DNA from: Leeia aquatica
GTDB lineage: Bacteria > Pseudomonadota > Gammaproteobacteria > Burkholderiales > Leeiaceae
NCBI RefSeq assembly: GCF_012641365.1
Contig: NZ_JABAIM010000002.1
Span: 62,001 to 126,000, forward strand
Direction: 5' to 3'
DNA length: 64,000 nucleotides
This document shows positions 37,344-48,567 of this stretch, piece by piece. Each line of letters begins with the position of its first letter. Position 1 is the first letter of the stretch. Below the pieces are notes generated by a model, which made no database searches, was not told the origin of the DNA, and saw only the letters and a program-made list of their open reading frames with translations. The position numbers and the translations under genes were made by a program.

Positions 37344-38192
37344 TCATTCGGAGCTGGCCTGGGGCAGCGTCAACCGCGCCACATTGGCCTGCACATAGGG
37401 CTGCAGGTCGATTGGCTGGCCATTGTACTCCAGCTTGACGTGACCGGCATTGCCGACCTTGAGCTTGAGCGGCGGCGTACCACTCAAGGTGATCGTCTGA
37501 TGCGGAGGGGTCAGCTGGGAATACAGCTTGCCACCCTTGCCATCAAACACTTCGATCCAGGCCGCCTCTTCCGTCAGCAATACCAATTGCTTGCCGCCAC
37601 CAAGCGGCGCGGAAGCCGATACGCCGCTGGCACTGACGTCCAGGGGCGCGGCGGCACCCACCAAGGGCTCGCCCTCACTGGCAGCAGGCAGATTGACCTC
37701 CAGATCCACGCCGCTGGCCGCTGACACACTGGCGGCAGGCTGACGCAAACTCGCCCACCACTGTTGCAGCTGCTGCTGATGCTGCCAGCCCCACCAACCC
37801 GCAGCGCCCAGACCGCCTGCAATCAGCACGGTGAACAAGGCTCGCCCCACCGGGAAGCGTGAGCGATTGCGCACCTCAACGGGGGTGGCGCGAATGGGGC
37901 TACTTGAACGCGGCACCGTTGCGGGAATCAGCACATCCAGCTGAGCCATCAGTGCGTCCATGTCCAGGTCAAGCAGGCGCGCATAATTCTTTAGCGCCCC
38001 CCGCAGGATGACCGGGCTGGAGAAGCCATCCAGCTGCCCCTCTTCCAGTGCCCGCAACTGGCTTACCGAAAACTTCAGCTGCTGGCTCACTTCTTCCAGC
38101 GAACGGCCTTGTGACTCTCGGGCTTGTCGTAGATGCTGCCCCAATGCGGCAGGGCTGATGATGCCTCCGGCTTCTGGTATCGCCTCACTCAT
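37344..38192 (-). CDS. rodZ: RodZ-like helix-turn-helix cytoskeletal protein
   Basis: A 282-residue protein. An N-terminal HTH_25 domain (about 15-80: LGQHLRQARESQGRSLEEVS and LRALEEGQLDGF) precedes a basic linker. One membrane segment (about 115-135) and a periplasmic DUF4115 domain (about 205-275: WIEVFDGKGGKLYSQL, TLSGTPPLKLKVGNA) follow. RodZ links MreB to the membrane in rod-shape control. The start at 38192 overlaps the pilF stop by 8 bases. Confidence 0.9.
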   Translation of the reverse strand: MSEAIPEAGGIISPAALGQHLRQARESQGRSLEEVSQQLKFSVSQLRALEEGQLDGFSSPVILRGALKNYARLLDLDMDALMAQLDVLIPATVPRSSSPIRATPVEVRNRSRFPVGRALFTVLIAGGLGAAGWWGWQHQQQLQQWWASLRQPAASVSAASGVDLEVNLPAASEGEPLVGAAAPLDVSASGVSASAPLGGGKQLVLLTEEAAWIEVFDGKGGKLYSQLTPPHQTITLSGTPPLKLKVGNAGHVKLEYNGQPIDLQPYVQANVARLTLPQASSE

Positions 38193-38931
38193 CCCAGGCT
38201 CCCCGCCGCAGCAGCTCGGCCTCACGCGACTTCGGGAACAATTTCTGCAGCTGTGCCGAAGTGCTGTCTACCGCGTCCTGCCGCCCCATCTGCCGATAGG
38301 TACGGGCCGCCAGCCACAGCAGCTCGGGGGCCTGAATATTGGCCTCCTGCATTTTCTGCAGCAGCTCGGACACCGTATCGAAATCCTTGCTCAGGTAGCG
38401 CAGTTGCGCCAACTCATACATCGCCGGGATCATCTCGGGGTTACGCTTGAGGGCACGCAGGAAGTGGGCATCCGCCGCAGCCAGATCGCCCGCTTTTCGT
38501 GCACATACCCCGGCTCGGTAATAGGCGAGATCCGGGGATTTGTATAGCGGATCGCGTGCCGCCATCAGCATGTAATCCAGCGATTTGGCCGGATTGCGCT
38601 GGCAGACAAACCAGCCGTAATTATTGTTGTACTCGGAGTTCTTGGGCTCCAGTTTCAGCGCCTGATTGAAGTTGCGCTCAGCCAGCTCCGGCTCATCCAG
38701 CGCCATGTACACCACGCCCAACGCATGGTAGCCCACTGAAATTTCGGGGTAGGCGTTCTTGGCGGTTTCAGCCTCTTCCAGCGCCGCATTCAGGTTGTTG
38801 ATCTGCAGGTATGAGAATGCCAGCTCGGCATGTACCCGGGCACGCTGATCCTTCAAGGCTGGGGGGTCATCCTCCGCCACCGCCATGCCCGCCATCAATA
38901 TCAACACTACCCCGCACGCTTTACGCCACAT
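38185..38931 (-). CDS. pilF: type IV pilus biogenesis/stability protein PilF/PilW-like
   Basis: A 248-residue TPR protein, with about six repeats (HAELAFSYLQINNLNAALEE, VGYHALGVVYMALDEPELAE and so on). PilF/PilW is the pilotin that helps the PilQ secretin reach the outer membrane. I set the start at ATG 38931, three bases after the rlmN stop and 11 bases after GGAG. Its signal peptide ends MAVAEDDPP, and there is no cysteine at a lipobox position, unlike the usual lipoprotein. Position next to rlmN and rodZ is the standard one. Confidence 0.88.
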   Translation of the reverse strand: MWRKACGVVLILMAGMAVAEDDPPALKDQRARVHAELAFSYLQINNLNAALEEAETAKNAYPEISVGYHALGVVYMALDEPELAERNFNQALKLEPKNSEYNNNYGWFVCQRNPAKSLDYMLMAARDPLYKSPDLAYYRAGVCARKAGDLAAADAHFLRALKRNPEMIPAMYELAQLRYLSKDFDTVSELLQKMQEANIQAPELLWLAARTYRQMGRQDAVDSTSAQLQKLFPKSREAELLRRGAWDE

Positions 38932-38933
38932 AT

Positions 38934-40022
38934 TCACCGTGACTCCTCGCTCAGCTTCTGCCATTTGATCTGACGGCGCGTCTTGTCATGCACTTGTCCT
39001 GCAAGCTGCCCACAGGCGGCGTCGATATCATCGCCGCGGGTCTTGCGCACCGTTACCACATAACCAGCGGCGATCAGAGTATCACGGAAACGGCGAATCT
39101 GCTCACTGCGCGAGCGGCGGTAGCCTGAGTTGGGGAATGGGTTGAACGGGATCAGGTTGAACTTGCACGGCACATCCCGGACCAGCGCCAGCAACTCTTG
39201 CACATGACGGTCAGTATCATTGACACCGTCCAGCATCACATACTCAAACGTCACGAAATCGCGTGGCGCTTTTTCCAGATAGCGCAGACAGGCAGCCATC
39301 AGTTCCCGCAGCGGGTACTTCTGGTTAATGGGCACGATTTCGTCACGCAAGGTATCGTTCGGCGCATGCAGGCTGACCGCCAGCGCCACCGGACAATCCT
39401 CACGCAAGCGATCCATGGCGGGTACAATACCCGAGGTCGACAAGGTAACTCTACGGCGGGACAGACCATATGCGTGGTCATCCAGCATCAGGCGCATGGC
39501 AGTCACGACATTGTCGTAATTGGCCAGTGGCTCCCCCATCCCCATCATCACCACATTAGAAATGATGCGCTCCCCTTTGGGGTCATGCCCGAGGGAGCGA
39601 TTGGCCCACCACAGCTGGCCTATGATCTCGGCCACCGACAGGTTGCGGTTGAAACCCTGACGCCCGGTGGAGCAGAAGGTACATTCCAGCGCACAGCCCA
39701 CCTGGGAAGAGACACACAGGGTGCCGCGATCATCTTCCGGAATGAAGACAGTTTCGATGGCACCGGCCGTACCCACATTCAGCGCCCACTTGCGGGTACC
39801 ATCTTCTGACTGCTGCTCTGCCACCAGCGTAGGTGGCGTGATCTCACAATGGCGCGCCAGCTTTTCCCGTGTCGCTTTGGCAATATCGGACATGTTCTCG
39901 AAATCCGACTCGCCAAACCGGTGAATCCAGCGCAGCAATTGTTTGGCGCGGAAAGGCTTTTCGCCCTGCTCCACCAGAAAGGCGGTCATGCCTGGCAAAT
40001 CAAAATCCAGCAAATTGGTCAT
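38934..40022 (-). CDS. rlmN: dual-specificity RNA methyltransferase RlmN
   Basis: A radical SAM enzyme that makes m2A at 23S position 2503 and tRNA position 37. The 362 residues carry the cluster motif [11 protein letters not shown], the [13 protein letters not shown] segment, and [10 protein letters not shown]. The catalytic second cysteine is in [12 protein letters not shown] near the C-terminus. ATG 40022 (MTNLLDFD) is preceded by GAGGTGAGC and fits the family; the longer frame to 40052 does not. Confidence 0.96.
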   Translation of the reverse strand: MTNLLDFDLPGMTAFLVEQGEKPFRAKQLLRWIHRFGESDFENMSDIAKATREKLARHCEITPPTLVAEQQSEDGTRKWALNVGTAGAIETVFIPEDDRGTLCVSSQVGCALECTFCSTGRQGFNRNLSVAEIIGQLWWANRSLGHDPKGERIISNVVMMGMGEPLANYDNVVTAMRLMLDDHAYGLSRRRVTLSTSGIVPAMDRLREDCPVALAVSLHAPNDTLRDEIVPINQKYPLRELMAACLRYLEKAPRDFVTFEYVMLDGVNDTDRHVQELLALVRDVPCKFNLIPFNPFPNSGYRRSRSEQIRRFRDTLIAAGYVVTVRKTRGDDIDAACGQLAGQVHDKTRRQIKWQKLSEESR

Positions 40023-40073
40023 GCTCACCTCACTGACACCTCGCAGCCTCACCCTGCATCAGCAGGCCGCGCC

Positions 40074-40116
40074 ATAAAAAACGATGGCGTCGACCCTGCC
40101 CCGCAGTCGACGCCCT
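40074..40116 (-). terminator. rho-independent terminator after ndk
   Basis: GGCGTCGAC pairs with GTCGACGCC around an 11-base loop, followed on the minus strand by ATCGTTTTTTAT. It starts about 20 bases after the ndk stop, so rlmN downstream probably has its own promoter or depends on read-through. Confidence 0.88.
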
Positions 40117-40136
40117 TTACCCGGAGAACGGTTCGC

Positions 40137-40562
40137 TTAGCGGCTGAACACGCTCGACTGCGGGAAGAAGTAAGCGATTTCCACTGCAGCAGTTTCCACA
40201 GCGTCAGAGCCGTGCACCGCGTTGGCATCGATGCTGTCCGCAAAGTCAGCACGGATGGTGCCCTTCTCAGCCTTCTTCGGGTCGGTTGCGCCCATCAGTT
40301 CGCGGTTCTTGGCGATTGCGCCTTCACCTTCCAGCGCCTGGATCATCACCGGGCCGGAGACCATGAAGTCCACCAGATCCTTGAAGAAGGGGCGCTCTTT
40401 GTGCACAGCGTAGAACCCTTCGGCTTCCGCACGGGACAGATGTGCCATGCGTGCAGCCACCACCTTCAGGCCTGCTTTTTCAAAGCGGCTGTAGATTTCA
40501 CCAATCACGTTCTTGGCAACAGCGTCCGGCTTGATGATGGACAGGGTACGTTCGATAGCCAT
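40137..40562 (-). CDS. ndk: nucleoside diphosphate kinase
   Basis: Equilibrates nucleoside di- and triphosphates. The 141 residues begin with [18 protein letters not shown]. The phosphorylated His117 sits in NAVHGSDA, and [18 protein letters not shown] binds the substrate. GGAG is 6 bases before the ATG at 40562, which I prefer to the longer frame from 40601. It is the first gene of the long minus-strand block. Confidence 0.98.
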   Translation of the reverse strand: MAIERTLSIIKPDAVAKNVIGEIYSRFEKAGLKVVAARMAHLSRAEAEGFYAVHKERPFFKDLVDFMVSGPVMIQALEGEGAIAKNRELMGATDPKKAEKGTIRADFADSIDANAVHGSDAVETAAVEIAYFFPQSSVFSR

Positions 40563-40671
40563 GAGATACTCCAGCGACAGTTCAGATTCAAAAGCCCACA
40601 AATAGCGAGCGGATCAAAGTTAATCGCCGAGTATACCAGACATTCATCTCTCGCGCATGACATACACACCA

Positions 40672-41160
40672 TCAAGGCTGCAAGGTCTTGCACATCCATA
40701 CCACCTCATCATCAACACCGGGAGGATAAGGCTCACGCCCACACTCCGAGTAACCCAACCGGGTGTAGAAAATCAGGTTTCCGGGCAGTCTGCGTCGCGT
40801 ACCCAGTTTCATGTGCGACACCCCCGCCTCAATTGCATGCCGTTCCAGCGCCATGACCAGGTATCGTCCAACGCCCGTACCCTGCTGACTTGGGTGTACC
40901 GCAATGCGTTTAAGCCAAGCCTGACCATGACTCATGACCCACGCACCGGTTGCGATCACATCCTGGCCGGAGCGCACCAGCATGGTGCCACCATGCCCCT
41001 GCAAACTGGAGAGCAAACTCGCTTCACTCATGTCCAGCGCGGAAGGCCGGCTGGGCAGAATGCCAACATAAGGCTGGAAAGCTGCCTGTATCAGCTGATA
41101 GACATAAGGAATATCCTTCGGCTCCACCTGTCCAACCGACCAGTCCGTCTCGAACAGCAT
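40672..41160 (-). CDS. GNAT-family N-acetyltransferase
   Basis: A 162-residue single-domain acetyltransferase. The acetyl-CoA loop is LKRIAVHPSQQGTGVGRYLV, followed by MKLGTRRRLPGNLIFYTRLGYSE. Substrate cannot be told. It lies 110 bases from ndk and downstream of the two-component genes with 57 bases between. Confidence 0.85.
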   Translation of the reverse strand: MLFETDWSVGQVEPKDIPYVYQLIQAAFQPYVGILPSRPSALDMSEASLLSSLQGHGGTMLVRSGQDVIATGAWVMSHGQAWLKRIAVHPSQQGTGVGRYLVMALERHAIEAGVSHMKLGTRRRLPGNLIFYTRLGYSECGREPYPPGVDDEVVWMCKTLQP

Positions 41161-41217
41161 GCTTCACTCCGCTTTGCCAAAAAGCTTTAAGCAGCAGAAA
41201 CCGTGCCATCCTCACCG

Positions 41218-43473
41218 TCAGCCTTGCTTGACCCGTCCTTCCGGCAGCATGAGAAACCAGCGCACGAAATCATCCGCCGGCATGGGCTTGGCATACAGAT
41301 AGCCCTGCACCTCGTCGCAGCCCAGTTCACGCAAATGGTCGGCCTGCTCGGGCGTTTCCACCCCCTCGGCGATGACCTTCAAATTAAGGCTTTGCCCCAG
41401 CTTGACGATCATCTCCGGAATGGAGGCACGCTCGGATTGGCGCCCCAAGTCATTGACAAAAGCGCGGTCAATCTTCAAACGGTTCACGTCCAGTCGCTGC
41501 AAATAGCTCAGTGAGGAGAAGCCGGTTCCAAAGTCATCTATGGCCACCGTGATGCCCAGCGCCGTTAATTGGCGCAATACGGTGCGCACTTCGTCGATCC
41601 GGTGCATGGCCATCGACTCGGTCACCTCCAGCTCGATCATGTCGGGCGACACCCCCAGCTCGGTCAGTGCACGCTTCACCATGGAGACAAAGCCCTGATG
41701 ACGGAACTGGGACAGCGACACATTGACGGCCATGCGCAAGGCACCCACCCCAAGTTGCTGCCATTCCAGCTGCTGCAGGCAGGCGGTGCGAAATACCCAT
41801 TCCCCCAGATCGATGATCAGGCCGGAATACTCTGCCAACGGGATGAAGCGGTCTGGCGGTACAAACTGCCCATTGGGCAGCTGCCAGCGCAACAGTGCCT
41901 CCACCCCGATGACCTGCCCGCTGCTCAACTCAATCTGCGGCTGGTAATACAACTGCATGCCCTGCCCTTCGATCACTGCGCGCAAGTCATGCAGCATGGT
42001 GAGGCGCTGGCGGGTCTCCGATGCCATTGCCTGCGCATACCAGACAAAGCGGCCCCGCTGATCCTGCTTGGCGCGATTGAGCGCAATATTGACATCCTTC
42101 AGCGCCCCGATGCCGCCACCCGTTGTCTCCGACAACTTCGCCAGCCCCACACTGACCTTGATCCGCAAGAAGTAGGCGTTGACGGCAAACGGACTGTTAA
42201 ATAGATCAATGATGCGCTGTGGGTCCAGCGCTCCGCTAGGACAAAGCAGGCCAAAGGTGTCAGCCCCTACCCGCGCAATCAGCACGGCGTCGCCAAAGGT
42301 CTCCTTCAGCCGTTGCCCAATGGCCTTGAGCAGCAGATCACCATTGGCATGACCCAAGGCATCATTGATCTCTGAAAAGTGGTCAATGTCCATCAGCGCC
42401 ACACAGTGGCTGGGGCGTTGCTCACCCTCCAATGCCTCATCCAGCAGCGCAATGAAGCGCGCCCGATTGGCCAGCCCGGTCAACGGGTCGGTGTAGGCCA
42501 CCGCATTCAGCTTCTGAAACAGGGTCACATTCTCGAAGCCGATCGAAATGTTGGCACAAAACACTTCAATCAACTGACGGTCGTCATCGGTCAGGTGTTG
42601 ATTGCTGGCCAGGTAAACCACTGCCTCGCGTTCTGACACCCCTTTCAGGTACAGCACGGTGCAATGCGGCTCATACAGATTGCCTTGTGCCATCACGGCA
42701 CGATGAATGGCATCAAGCACCAGCGGATTGGGCATGGTGCTCAGGCGCTGATTGATCAGGTGGCTGTATTGGCCTGCCGCACCAACGATATACCAATCCT
42801 CTCGTTGGGTAGGCTCCAGTGGAGAGCCATTCTGGGCACAGATCAAACCATCCGGACGCAGACCCAGCAGTGCTGAGAGCTGCGTCAGCACCCCTTCAGA
42901 GAATGTCTCCAGTGCCCTGCGGGCAAAGAGATCCGCCGCCGAGCGCACAATCAGGTTCAAGCCCCGACGGCTATTGGAGATCATGCGAATCTGCTCGAAA
43001 CACCGTATGGCCGTGGTCAGCGTGGTGACCAGTCGGGTCAGGGTCAGCTCGGACTTGGTTTTGTAATCGTTGATATCATAGTCGCGGATGGCGGCCAGTT
43101 CCGGCGCATAACCCGGCTGCCCTGTCCGCAGAATGATGCGGGTCTCGGTCATCATCAGCTCTTCACGGATCACGCGCACAAAGCGCAGCCCGCTGTCCTC
43201 CGATTCCATCACCACATCGAGCAGGATCACCGCAATGTCCGGCACACTGGACAGGATCAGGCGGGCATCCGCCGAACTGTGCGCATGCAGGAAGGTCAAG
43301 GGTTTACCCAGAATGACCTGGTCTTTCAGCGCAAAGGTGGTGGCGCGGTGCACATCCTCTTCATCATCGACGATCAATACCCGCCAACCCGGCTCAACAG
43401 GCTCAACCCCAGCCGTCTCCTCGTCCTCTAGGTCCAGCCACTCATCACCTTCATTTCGCGTGAGATGGATCAT
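41218..43473 (-). CDS. REC-DUF3369-GGDEF-EAL response regulator (c-di-GMP phosphodiesterase)
   Basis: A 751-residue regulator. A receiver domain (about 30-160) has VLIVDDEED and [12 protein letters not shown]3369 sensor (about 175-320), a GGDEF domain (about 325-480) and an EAL domain (about 500-745) follow. The GGDEF site reads RVGADTFG, degenerate at the active Gly and Asp-Glu, so cyclase activity is probably lost. The EAL domain keeps [33 protein letters not shown] and AEGVE, so c-di-GMP hydrolysis is likely. It overlaps the upstream kinase gene by 4 bases. Confidence 0.9.
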   Translation of the reverse strand: MIHLTRNEGDEWLDLEDEETAGVEPVEPGWRVLIVDDEEDVHRATTFALKDQVILGKPLTFLHAHSSADARLILSSVPDIAVILLDVVMESEDSGLRFVRVIREELMMTETRIILRTGQPGYAPELAAIRDYDINDYKTKSELTLTRLVTTLTTAIRCFEQIRMISNSRRGLNLIVRSAADLFARRALETFSEGVLTQLSALLGLRPDGLICAQNGSPLEPTQREDWYIVGAAGQYSHLINQRLSTMPNPLVLDAIHRAVMAQGNLYEPHCTVLYLKGVSEREAVVYLASNQHLTDDDRQLIEVFCANISIGFENVTLFQKLNAVAYTDPLTGLANRARFIALLDEALEGEQRPSHCVALMDIDHFSEINDALGHANGDLLLKAIGQRLKETFGDAVLIARVGADTFGLLCPSGALDPQRIIDLFNSPFAVNAYFLRIKVSVGLAKLSETTGGGIGALKDVNIALNRAKQDQRGRFVWYAQAMASETRQRLTMLHDLRAVIEGQGMQLYYQPQIELSSGQVIGVEALLRWQLPNGQFVPPDRFIPLAEYSGLIIDLGEWVFRTACLQQLEWQQLGVGALRMAVNVSLSQFRHQGFVSMVKRALTELGVSPDMIELEVTESMAMHRIDEVRTVLRQLTALGITVAIDDFGTGFSSLSYLQRLDVNRLKIDRAFVNDLGRQSERASIPEMIVKLGQSLNLKVIAEGVETPEQADHLRELGCDEVQGYLYAKPMPADDFVRWFLMLPEGRVKQG

Positions 43474-46400
43474 GTTGCCCCCGCTGTTTCTGGCTCCGGC
43501 GCTACCATCGGCAGCTCCATGATGAAGGTAGCACCCGTCCCTGGCGTGCTTTCCACCCGGATCTTGCCACCCAGTATCCGGTTGACGATGCTATAGACGA
43601 TATGCAAGCCCAGGCCGCTCCCCCCCTGCCCCAGCTTGGTGGTGTAAAAGGGATCAAATATGTGGCGCTGCTGCTCCAGCGCAATGCCACGGCCATCATC
43701 CTGCACCACCAGCTGCACCCAGCCGTCACGCAACACCTGCCCCCGGATGAGGATGGTGCCAGCGGACCGCCCCTCAAAACCGTGCAATATCGCGTTATTC
43801 ACCAGATTGGTGATGATCTGGCCGAGCGGCCCCGGAAAACTGTCCAGTTTCAGGCCAGCGTCAACCTCAAGCTGAATCTGGTAAGGTGTCTTCTTGAGGC
43901 TGGTCGCCAGCATGGCCAGCACCTCTTCCAGGGTTTGCAACAAGCTGAACTGTCGGCGTTTGGCGCTGGTCTGATCCACGGCCACCTGCTTGAAACTGGC
44001 GATCAAATCCCGCGCCTGCTCAAGGTTGCGGAACAACAGCTCACCCGCCGTCTGGCTGGACTCGAGATACGACTGCAGCGTAGATTTTTTGATGCTGCCT
44101 CCCTCCATTTGCTGCATGAAGGTTCGGGTCAACTCCACCAAGGTGCTGGTCACCGTGACGCTATTGCCAATCGGGGTGTTCAGCTCATGCGCCACCCCCG
44201 CCACCATGGCCCCCAGCGCTGCCAGCTTCTCCGTCCTGACCAGTTCGTCTTGCGCCAGTTGCAGGGTGTTCAGTGTTTCGGCCAAATCACGGTTGCTGCT
44301 TTCCAGTGCCCGGGTACGGTCACGCACCCGCTCCTCCAGCCGTGTCGTCAATTCACGCACGGCACGCTCATTGGCGCGCAATTCGGTGACATCACGCACC
44401 ATGATGATCATCAGACGCTGCCCCACCGCCTGCGCAATTCTGGACGTCACCTCCCCAACAAAGGTGAGGCCGTCGGCTCGACGCAGCATCAGATCCTGGC
44501 GGGATACCGTGCCCGCACGCTCCATCTCCTCGCGCAATGCCACCCATTGCCGGGGCTCCTGCCAGATCTCCAGCTGCCCCGCCACCGCCCCGACACTGTC
44601 TTCTCGGGAATAGCCGGTAGTAGGTAGCCATTGTTCGTTGACATCCACCACCCGGTCATCTTGCAAATCCACAATGAAAATCACATCCGGCAGCATGTGA
44701 AACACCCGCGAGAACCGCTCCTGGCTGTCACGCAATGCCATTTCAATTTCACGCTGCTCGGTGACATCCTCCATGGTGCCCACCACACCAATGCTACGTC
44801 CGTCCTCAATGGTGGGAATGATGTGCACCCGGGTCCAGATGATGCGGTTATTCGGGTGGACAAAACGCCGCTCGGACACCACCTCCCGCTGACGACTCAG
44901 CAGCGAGTACCAGTTGTCGCGCAGGATGTTCACATCGTCTGGATGCACATGCTCCAGCACCACATGCCAAGTCTTGCCCAGCAGCTCTCCTGGCAGCATG
45001 CCGGTCAAGGCACAGTAACGGGCGTTGACAAACTCAAAGCAGCCTTGCGCATCGGTGGCAAACACGCCAAACATGGACGCTTCCGCAAAGCCGGCGAAAC
45101 GCTGCGAGGTCAGCGCCAACTCATTGCGCAGCTGGTTGACCTCCGAGACGTCCAGCGCCAGCGCATAGATTTCCGGATCCCCCTGCCGGTTAAGGATGGG
45201 CACTTGGGTAACATACACCGCAATGCCCTCGCCCCCCTTGGTCCGCACCAGCCATTCCTGGGGTGCGGGTGCATCCCCTGAGGCCAGGGTGCGACGTATC
45301 AGGTCAATATAGGCCGGCCGATCTGCAGCCGTCAGTAACAGCTGTTCAAGCTGTTTGCCCAGGGATTCAGCAGACTCATAGCCAAACATACGGGTGCAGG
45401 CCGCATTCCAGTAATTCAACTGCCGATTGGCATTGATGCCGAACACCGCCACATTGGGCACCGCATCAAACACCCGGCGAAAACGCTGTTCGCTGGAGAC
45501 CAGCGCGGATTGCACTTTTTTGCGCTCGGTAATATCCACTGCCACCATCACCACTTGCGGCTGCCCTTCCTCCTCTTCCCGCACCGCCGAAACCAGCACA
45601 GATAGCAGCGAGCCATCCCGCTGCTGCATGTTCAGCTCCACCCCGCTCAACACACCGCTGCTTTGCAAGCGCGGATAGCCTATGTCCATCATGTAGCGGC
45701 GGGCATCTTCAGGCCAATACTGCAAAGCGGAGCTGTTCAATACCTCCGACCGGTCATAGCCGAGGGTACTGAGCCATACACTACTGACGGCGGTAATCAG
45801 GTGATCGCCATCCTCCACATGCAGGATGACCGGCAAGGCCTCATAGCGCAGCTGCTGCTGGCGCAATCGTTCAACCAGCTGCTCCGCCATCATGGCTCGC
45901 GTCTTGACCAGCCCTTGCACCTCTTCCTCGACATGATCGAGTTGCACGCGACTCAGACGGGTCTGCTGCTGTAGCAGCGCCAGCGCAAGCACCACCGGCC
46001 CCAGTTCAGACACCCCATGCAGCGCGGGAACCATCACACGCAGCAACAGGCTCAGGGTGTACACCACATAAAAAACCAGGAGCAAGGTGTGGCGTTCTCG
46101 CCGCATGTCCTGCAGACGGGGTAGCAGGAACACCAGCAGGACAAACCCCGGCAACAGCTCCGGCCAACCTGACAGGCCAGCCACGCGCAGCAAGGCCAGG
46201 CCTTTCAGGACGGGCAAGACCATTGCCGCTCCGGCGCACCACTGCCAGAGGGCCAGTCGCAGGCGCTGGGGGCGATATAAAGACTCCAGTACCACAGCCC
46301 AGGACAAAGCTACCAGCGTGTGGGTAAACGCAGCAAGGACCGGCCACTGCATGGACCACAGCAGCTGGCACAGGTGCAATGCAACTTCCAGCAGCAGCGC

Positions 46401-46541
46401 CAGGCAGGCAAGCCAGGCCGTGCGCGCATGCGTCCCATACCCCGCCAGCAGAGCCAGCATGGCGGTTACAGTCACCGCAACAACACCGGTGTATAGGGAG
46501 GCGTCAGCCAACGTCTTCACCTTTTCCAGTCCTCGCTTCAT
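43470..46541 (-). CDS. multi-PAS membrane sensor histidine kinase
   Basis: A 1023-residue kinase. About six hydrophobic segments occupy residues 15-175, then a coiled coil and about four PAS/PAC domains (about 215-740; repeated [32 protein letters not shown] motifs). The histidine kinase core has the H-box [11 protein letters not shown] (His785), the N-box [19 protein letters not shown] and [14 protein letters not shown]. This points to sensing of small molecules or redox through PAS. It is co-transcribed with the REC-EAL regulator that it most likely phosphorylates. Confidence 0.92.
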   Translation of the reverse strand: MKRGLEKVKTLADASLYTGVVAVTVTAMLALLAGYGTHARTAWLACLALLLEVALHLCQLLWSMQWPVLAAFTHTLVALSWAVVLESLYRPQRLRLALWQWCAGAAMVLPVLKGLALLRVAGLSGWPELLPGFVLLVFLLPRLQDMRRERHTLLLVFYVVYTLSLLLRVMVPALHGVSELGPVVLALALLQQQTRLSRVQLDHVEEEVQGLVKTRAMMAEQLVERLRQQQLRYEALPVILHVEDGDHLITAVSSVWLSTLGYDRSEVLNSSALQYWPEDARRYMMDIGYPRLQSSGVLSGVELNMQQRDGSLLSVLVSAVREEEEGQPQVVMVAVDITERKKVQSALVSSEQRFRRVFDAVPNVAVFGINANRQLNYWNAACTRMFGYESAESLGKQLEQLLLTAADRPAYIDLIRRTLASGDAPAPQEWLVRTKGGEGIAVYVTQVPILNRQGDPEIYALALDVSEVNQLRNELALTSQRFAGFAEASMFGVFATDAQGCFEFVNARYCALTGMLPGELLGKTWHVVLEHVHPDDVNILRDNWYSLLSRQREVVSERRFVHPNNRIIWTRVHIIPTIEDGRSIGVVGTMEDVTEQREIEMALRDSQERFSRVFHMLPDVIFIVDLQDDRVVDVNEQWLPTTGYSREDSVGAVAGQLEIWQEPRQWVALREEMERAGTVSRQDLMLRRADGLTFVGEVTSRIAQAVGQRLMIIMVRDVTELRANERAVRELTTRLEERVRDRTRALESSNRDLAETLNTLQLAQDELVRTEKLAALGAMVAGVAHELNTPIGNSVTVTSTLVELTRTFMQQMEGGSIKKSTLQSYLESSQTAGELLFRNLEQARDLIASFKQVAVDQTSAKRRQFSLLQTLEEVLAMLATSLKKTPYQIQLEVDAGLKLDSFPGPLGQIITNLVNNAILHGFEGRSAGTILIRGQVLRDGWVQLVVQDDGRGIALEQQRHIFDPFYTTKLGQGGSGLGLHIVYSIVNRILGGKIRVESTPGTGATFIMELPMVAPEPETAGAT

Positions 46542-46588
46542 TAAAGAAGATCAGGACCGAAAAACCAAGGACGAGCTGGCGAAGGGGT

Positions 46589-47095
<507 letters not shown>

Positions 47096-47407
47096 TCAGA
47101 GGAAATGGCAAACGTAGTGCAAGGCCTCGCTGACGTCGATGTCAAACTGACTGTGGGCCGGAACCTCAAAGTGCTGACCACCGCGAAAGGCCTCCCACGC
47201 CTGACCCGGCAATCGAACCTGGCAGGCACCAGCCACCAGTTCCATGCGTTCTGCCGCCCCCGTAGTGAAGGTGAGCTGCGCCGGGAAAATGACGCCAACT
47301 GTTTTGCGGCTGCCATCCGGCAGGGTAACAGCATGGCTGACACACTTGCCATCAAAGTAGATATTGGCCTGCTTTTGGACCAGGCCTGGCCCCAGTGTGT
47401 CACTCAT
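47096..47407 (-). CDS. ppnP: pyrimidine/purine nucleoside phosphorylase
   Basis: A 103-residue cupin of the PpnP (DUF1255/YaiE) family, which cleaves several nucleosides with phosphate. It contains KANIYFDGKCVSH-like QANIYFDGKCVSHAV, KTVGVIFPAQLTF, then GQHFEVPAHSQFDI and the end YVCHFL. Length and motifs match closely. It lies 22 bases downstream of the DUF2788 gene and 36 bases from tadA. Confidence 0.9.
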   Translation of the reverse strand: MSDTLGPGLVQKQANIYFDGKCVSHAVTLPDGSRKTVGVIFPAQLTFTTGAAERMELVAGACQVRLPGQAWEAFRGGQHFEVPAHSQFDIDVSEALHYVCHFL

Positions 47408-47429
47408 GATTCCCCCGTCAGGTGTACGG

Positions 47430-47630
47430 TCAAACCAGCTTGGTCAGCACCGTTTTGATAATGAAGCCCACTGCCCCCATGCCCAGGCTGCTGAACATGA
47501 CCATCGTGCCATAACGCCCGGCCTTGGATTGCTTGGCCAGGTCATAGACGATGAAGCCCATGCAACAGATCAGTGCGGCAACACCGAATTGAAGCCCCAG
47601 GGTGGAAATGGTTTGTTCGTTGAGTTGCAT
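47430..47630 (-). CDS. DUF2788-like small membrane protein
   Basis: A 66-residue protein with two hydrophobic segments (about 13-30 and 43-60) joined by a short polar turn (AKQSKAGRYG). This is the DUF2788 shape found in beta- and gammaproteobacteria. No function is known. It is followed by ppnP after 22 bases and likely shares its transcript. Confidence 0.75.
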   Translation of the reverse strand: MQLNEQTISTLGLQFGVAALICCMGFIVYDLAKQSKAGRYGTMVMFSSLGMGAVGFIIKTVLTKLV

Positions 47631-47905
47631 GATAAGGCGATTTGAAGTTCAGAAACCGGTTTAGCAGATATTGCTTTGCAGCAATTTTAACCGATAACTT
47701 AGCTCGCAAACCAGTCTTGACACGCCTTGAAAAGGCTGAAATACGCCACTCAGGCACCAGCAATGGCTGCGACATGATGTCGCAGCGCAATATTTGTCAC
47801 GGGGACTCACCCAAAGCAAAACAGCCACTCCCGATACAGAAGTGGCTGTGCGAAATCCTGGGGGTGTCACTCAGGCAGGCAGGGGCTTGCCTGAGCCTCG
47901 CAGGA
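47631..47905. other. 275-base intergenic region with several inverted repeats
   Basis: This gap lies between the DUF2788 gene start and the NlpC/P60 stop. It holds a perfect palindrome at 47767-47785 (CTGCGACAT and ATGTCGCAG, 1-base centre), the terminator at 47812-47850, and a second hairpin at 47870-47895 (CTCAGGCA with TGCCTGAG). I see no ORF with family signatures. The DUF2788 promoter presumably lies here. Confidence 0.5.
47812..47850 (-). terminator. terminator after the NlpC/P60 gene
   Basis: ACAGCCACT and AGTGGCTGT form a 9-bp stem around an 11-base loop, followed on the minus strand by TTTGCTTT. It starts about 56 bases after the stop codon of the hydrolase gene. Confidence 0.65.
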
Positions 47906-48451
47906 TTACTGCTTGATGCTCAAGCGACGGGCGCCATCAAATCGCTTCACCCAGTAGCTGTCACTGATGCTCACCACCTGCACGGACTTGCCGGCACGTG
48001 GTGAGTGGATGAATTTACCATCACCCAGATAAATGCCGACATGGGAGAAGGTACGACGCATGGTATTGAAGAACACCAAGTCCCCCGGCTGCAGCTCATT
48101 CATGCCCACCATCTTGCCGACACCGGCAATCTCGGCGGCACTGCGCGGCAACACCATGCCCAGCGACTGGCTGACCACATAGCGGACAAAACCGCTGCAG
48201 TCCAGCCCGGTCTCCGGGCTATTGCCCCCAAAACGGTACTTGACACCGATCAGCGACAGGGCTGACACCAGCATATCGTCAGACTTGCTCTTGACAGGGG
48301 CCTCCGCCTGGGCGCTATCGTTGCCCTGCTCGCCTTGAGTGGGTATGCTGAAGTTATTGAAAATGAGCTGGGAAAGCGGATCGTCATCCGCCTGCGCACC
48401 GCCAAAAGCCAATAACAAACAAGCACTTAGGGTGAGTGTCAGTTTTTTCAT
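47906..48451 (-). CDS. NlpC/P60-family peptidoglycan endopeptidase
   Basis: A 181-residue secreted cysteine hydrolase. A signal peptide ends near GGAQA (about residue 21), a short linker follows, and the NlpC/P60 domain covers about 60-178. The catalytic residues are Cys85 in LDCSGFVRY, His137 in FSHVGIYLG and His149 in FIHS. Such enzymes cut the stem peptide of peptidoglycan. It is divergent from ubiB, with about 115 bases between. Confidence 0.93.
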   Translation of the reverse strand: MKKLTLTLSACLLLAFGGAQADDDPLSQLIFNNFSIPTQGEQGNDSAQAEAPVKSKSDDMLVSALSLIGVKYRFGGNSPETGLDCSGFVRYVVSQSLGMVLPRSAAEIAGVGKMVGMNELQPGDLVFFNTMRRTFSHVGIYLGDGKFIHSPRAGKSVQVVSISDSYWVKRFDGARRLSIKQ

Positions 48452-48567
48452 GGCTCAACTGTAATGTACAATGACGATGGTGTAAAGCAATCAGGTCAAG
48501 TTTGACCGACATCCGCCGCCACACCAGCCACCCCATTCTTCACCCCGACAAGCAAGGATTTCCGGGC

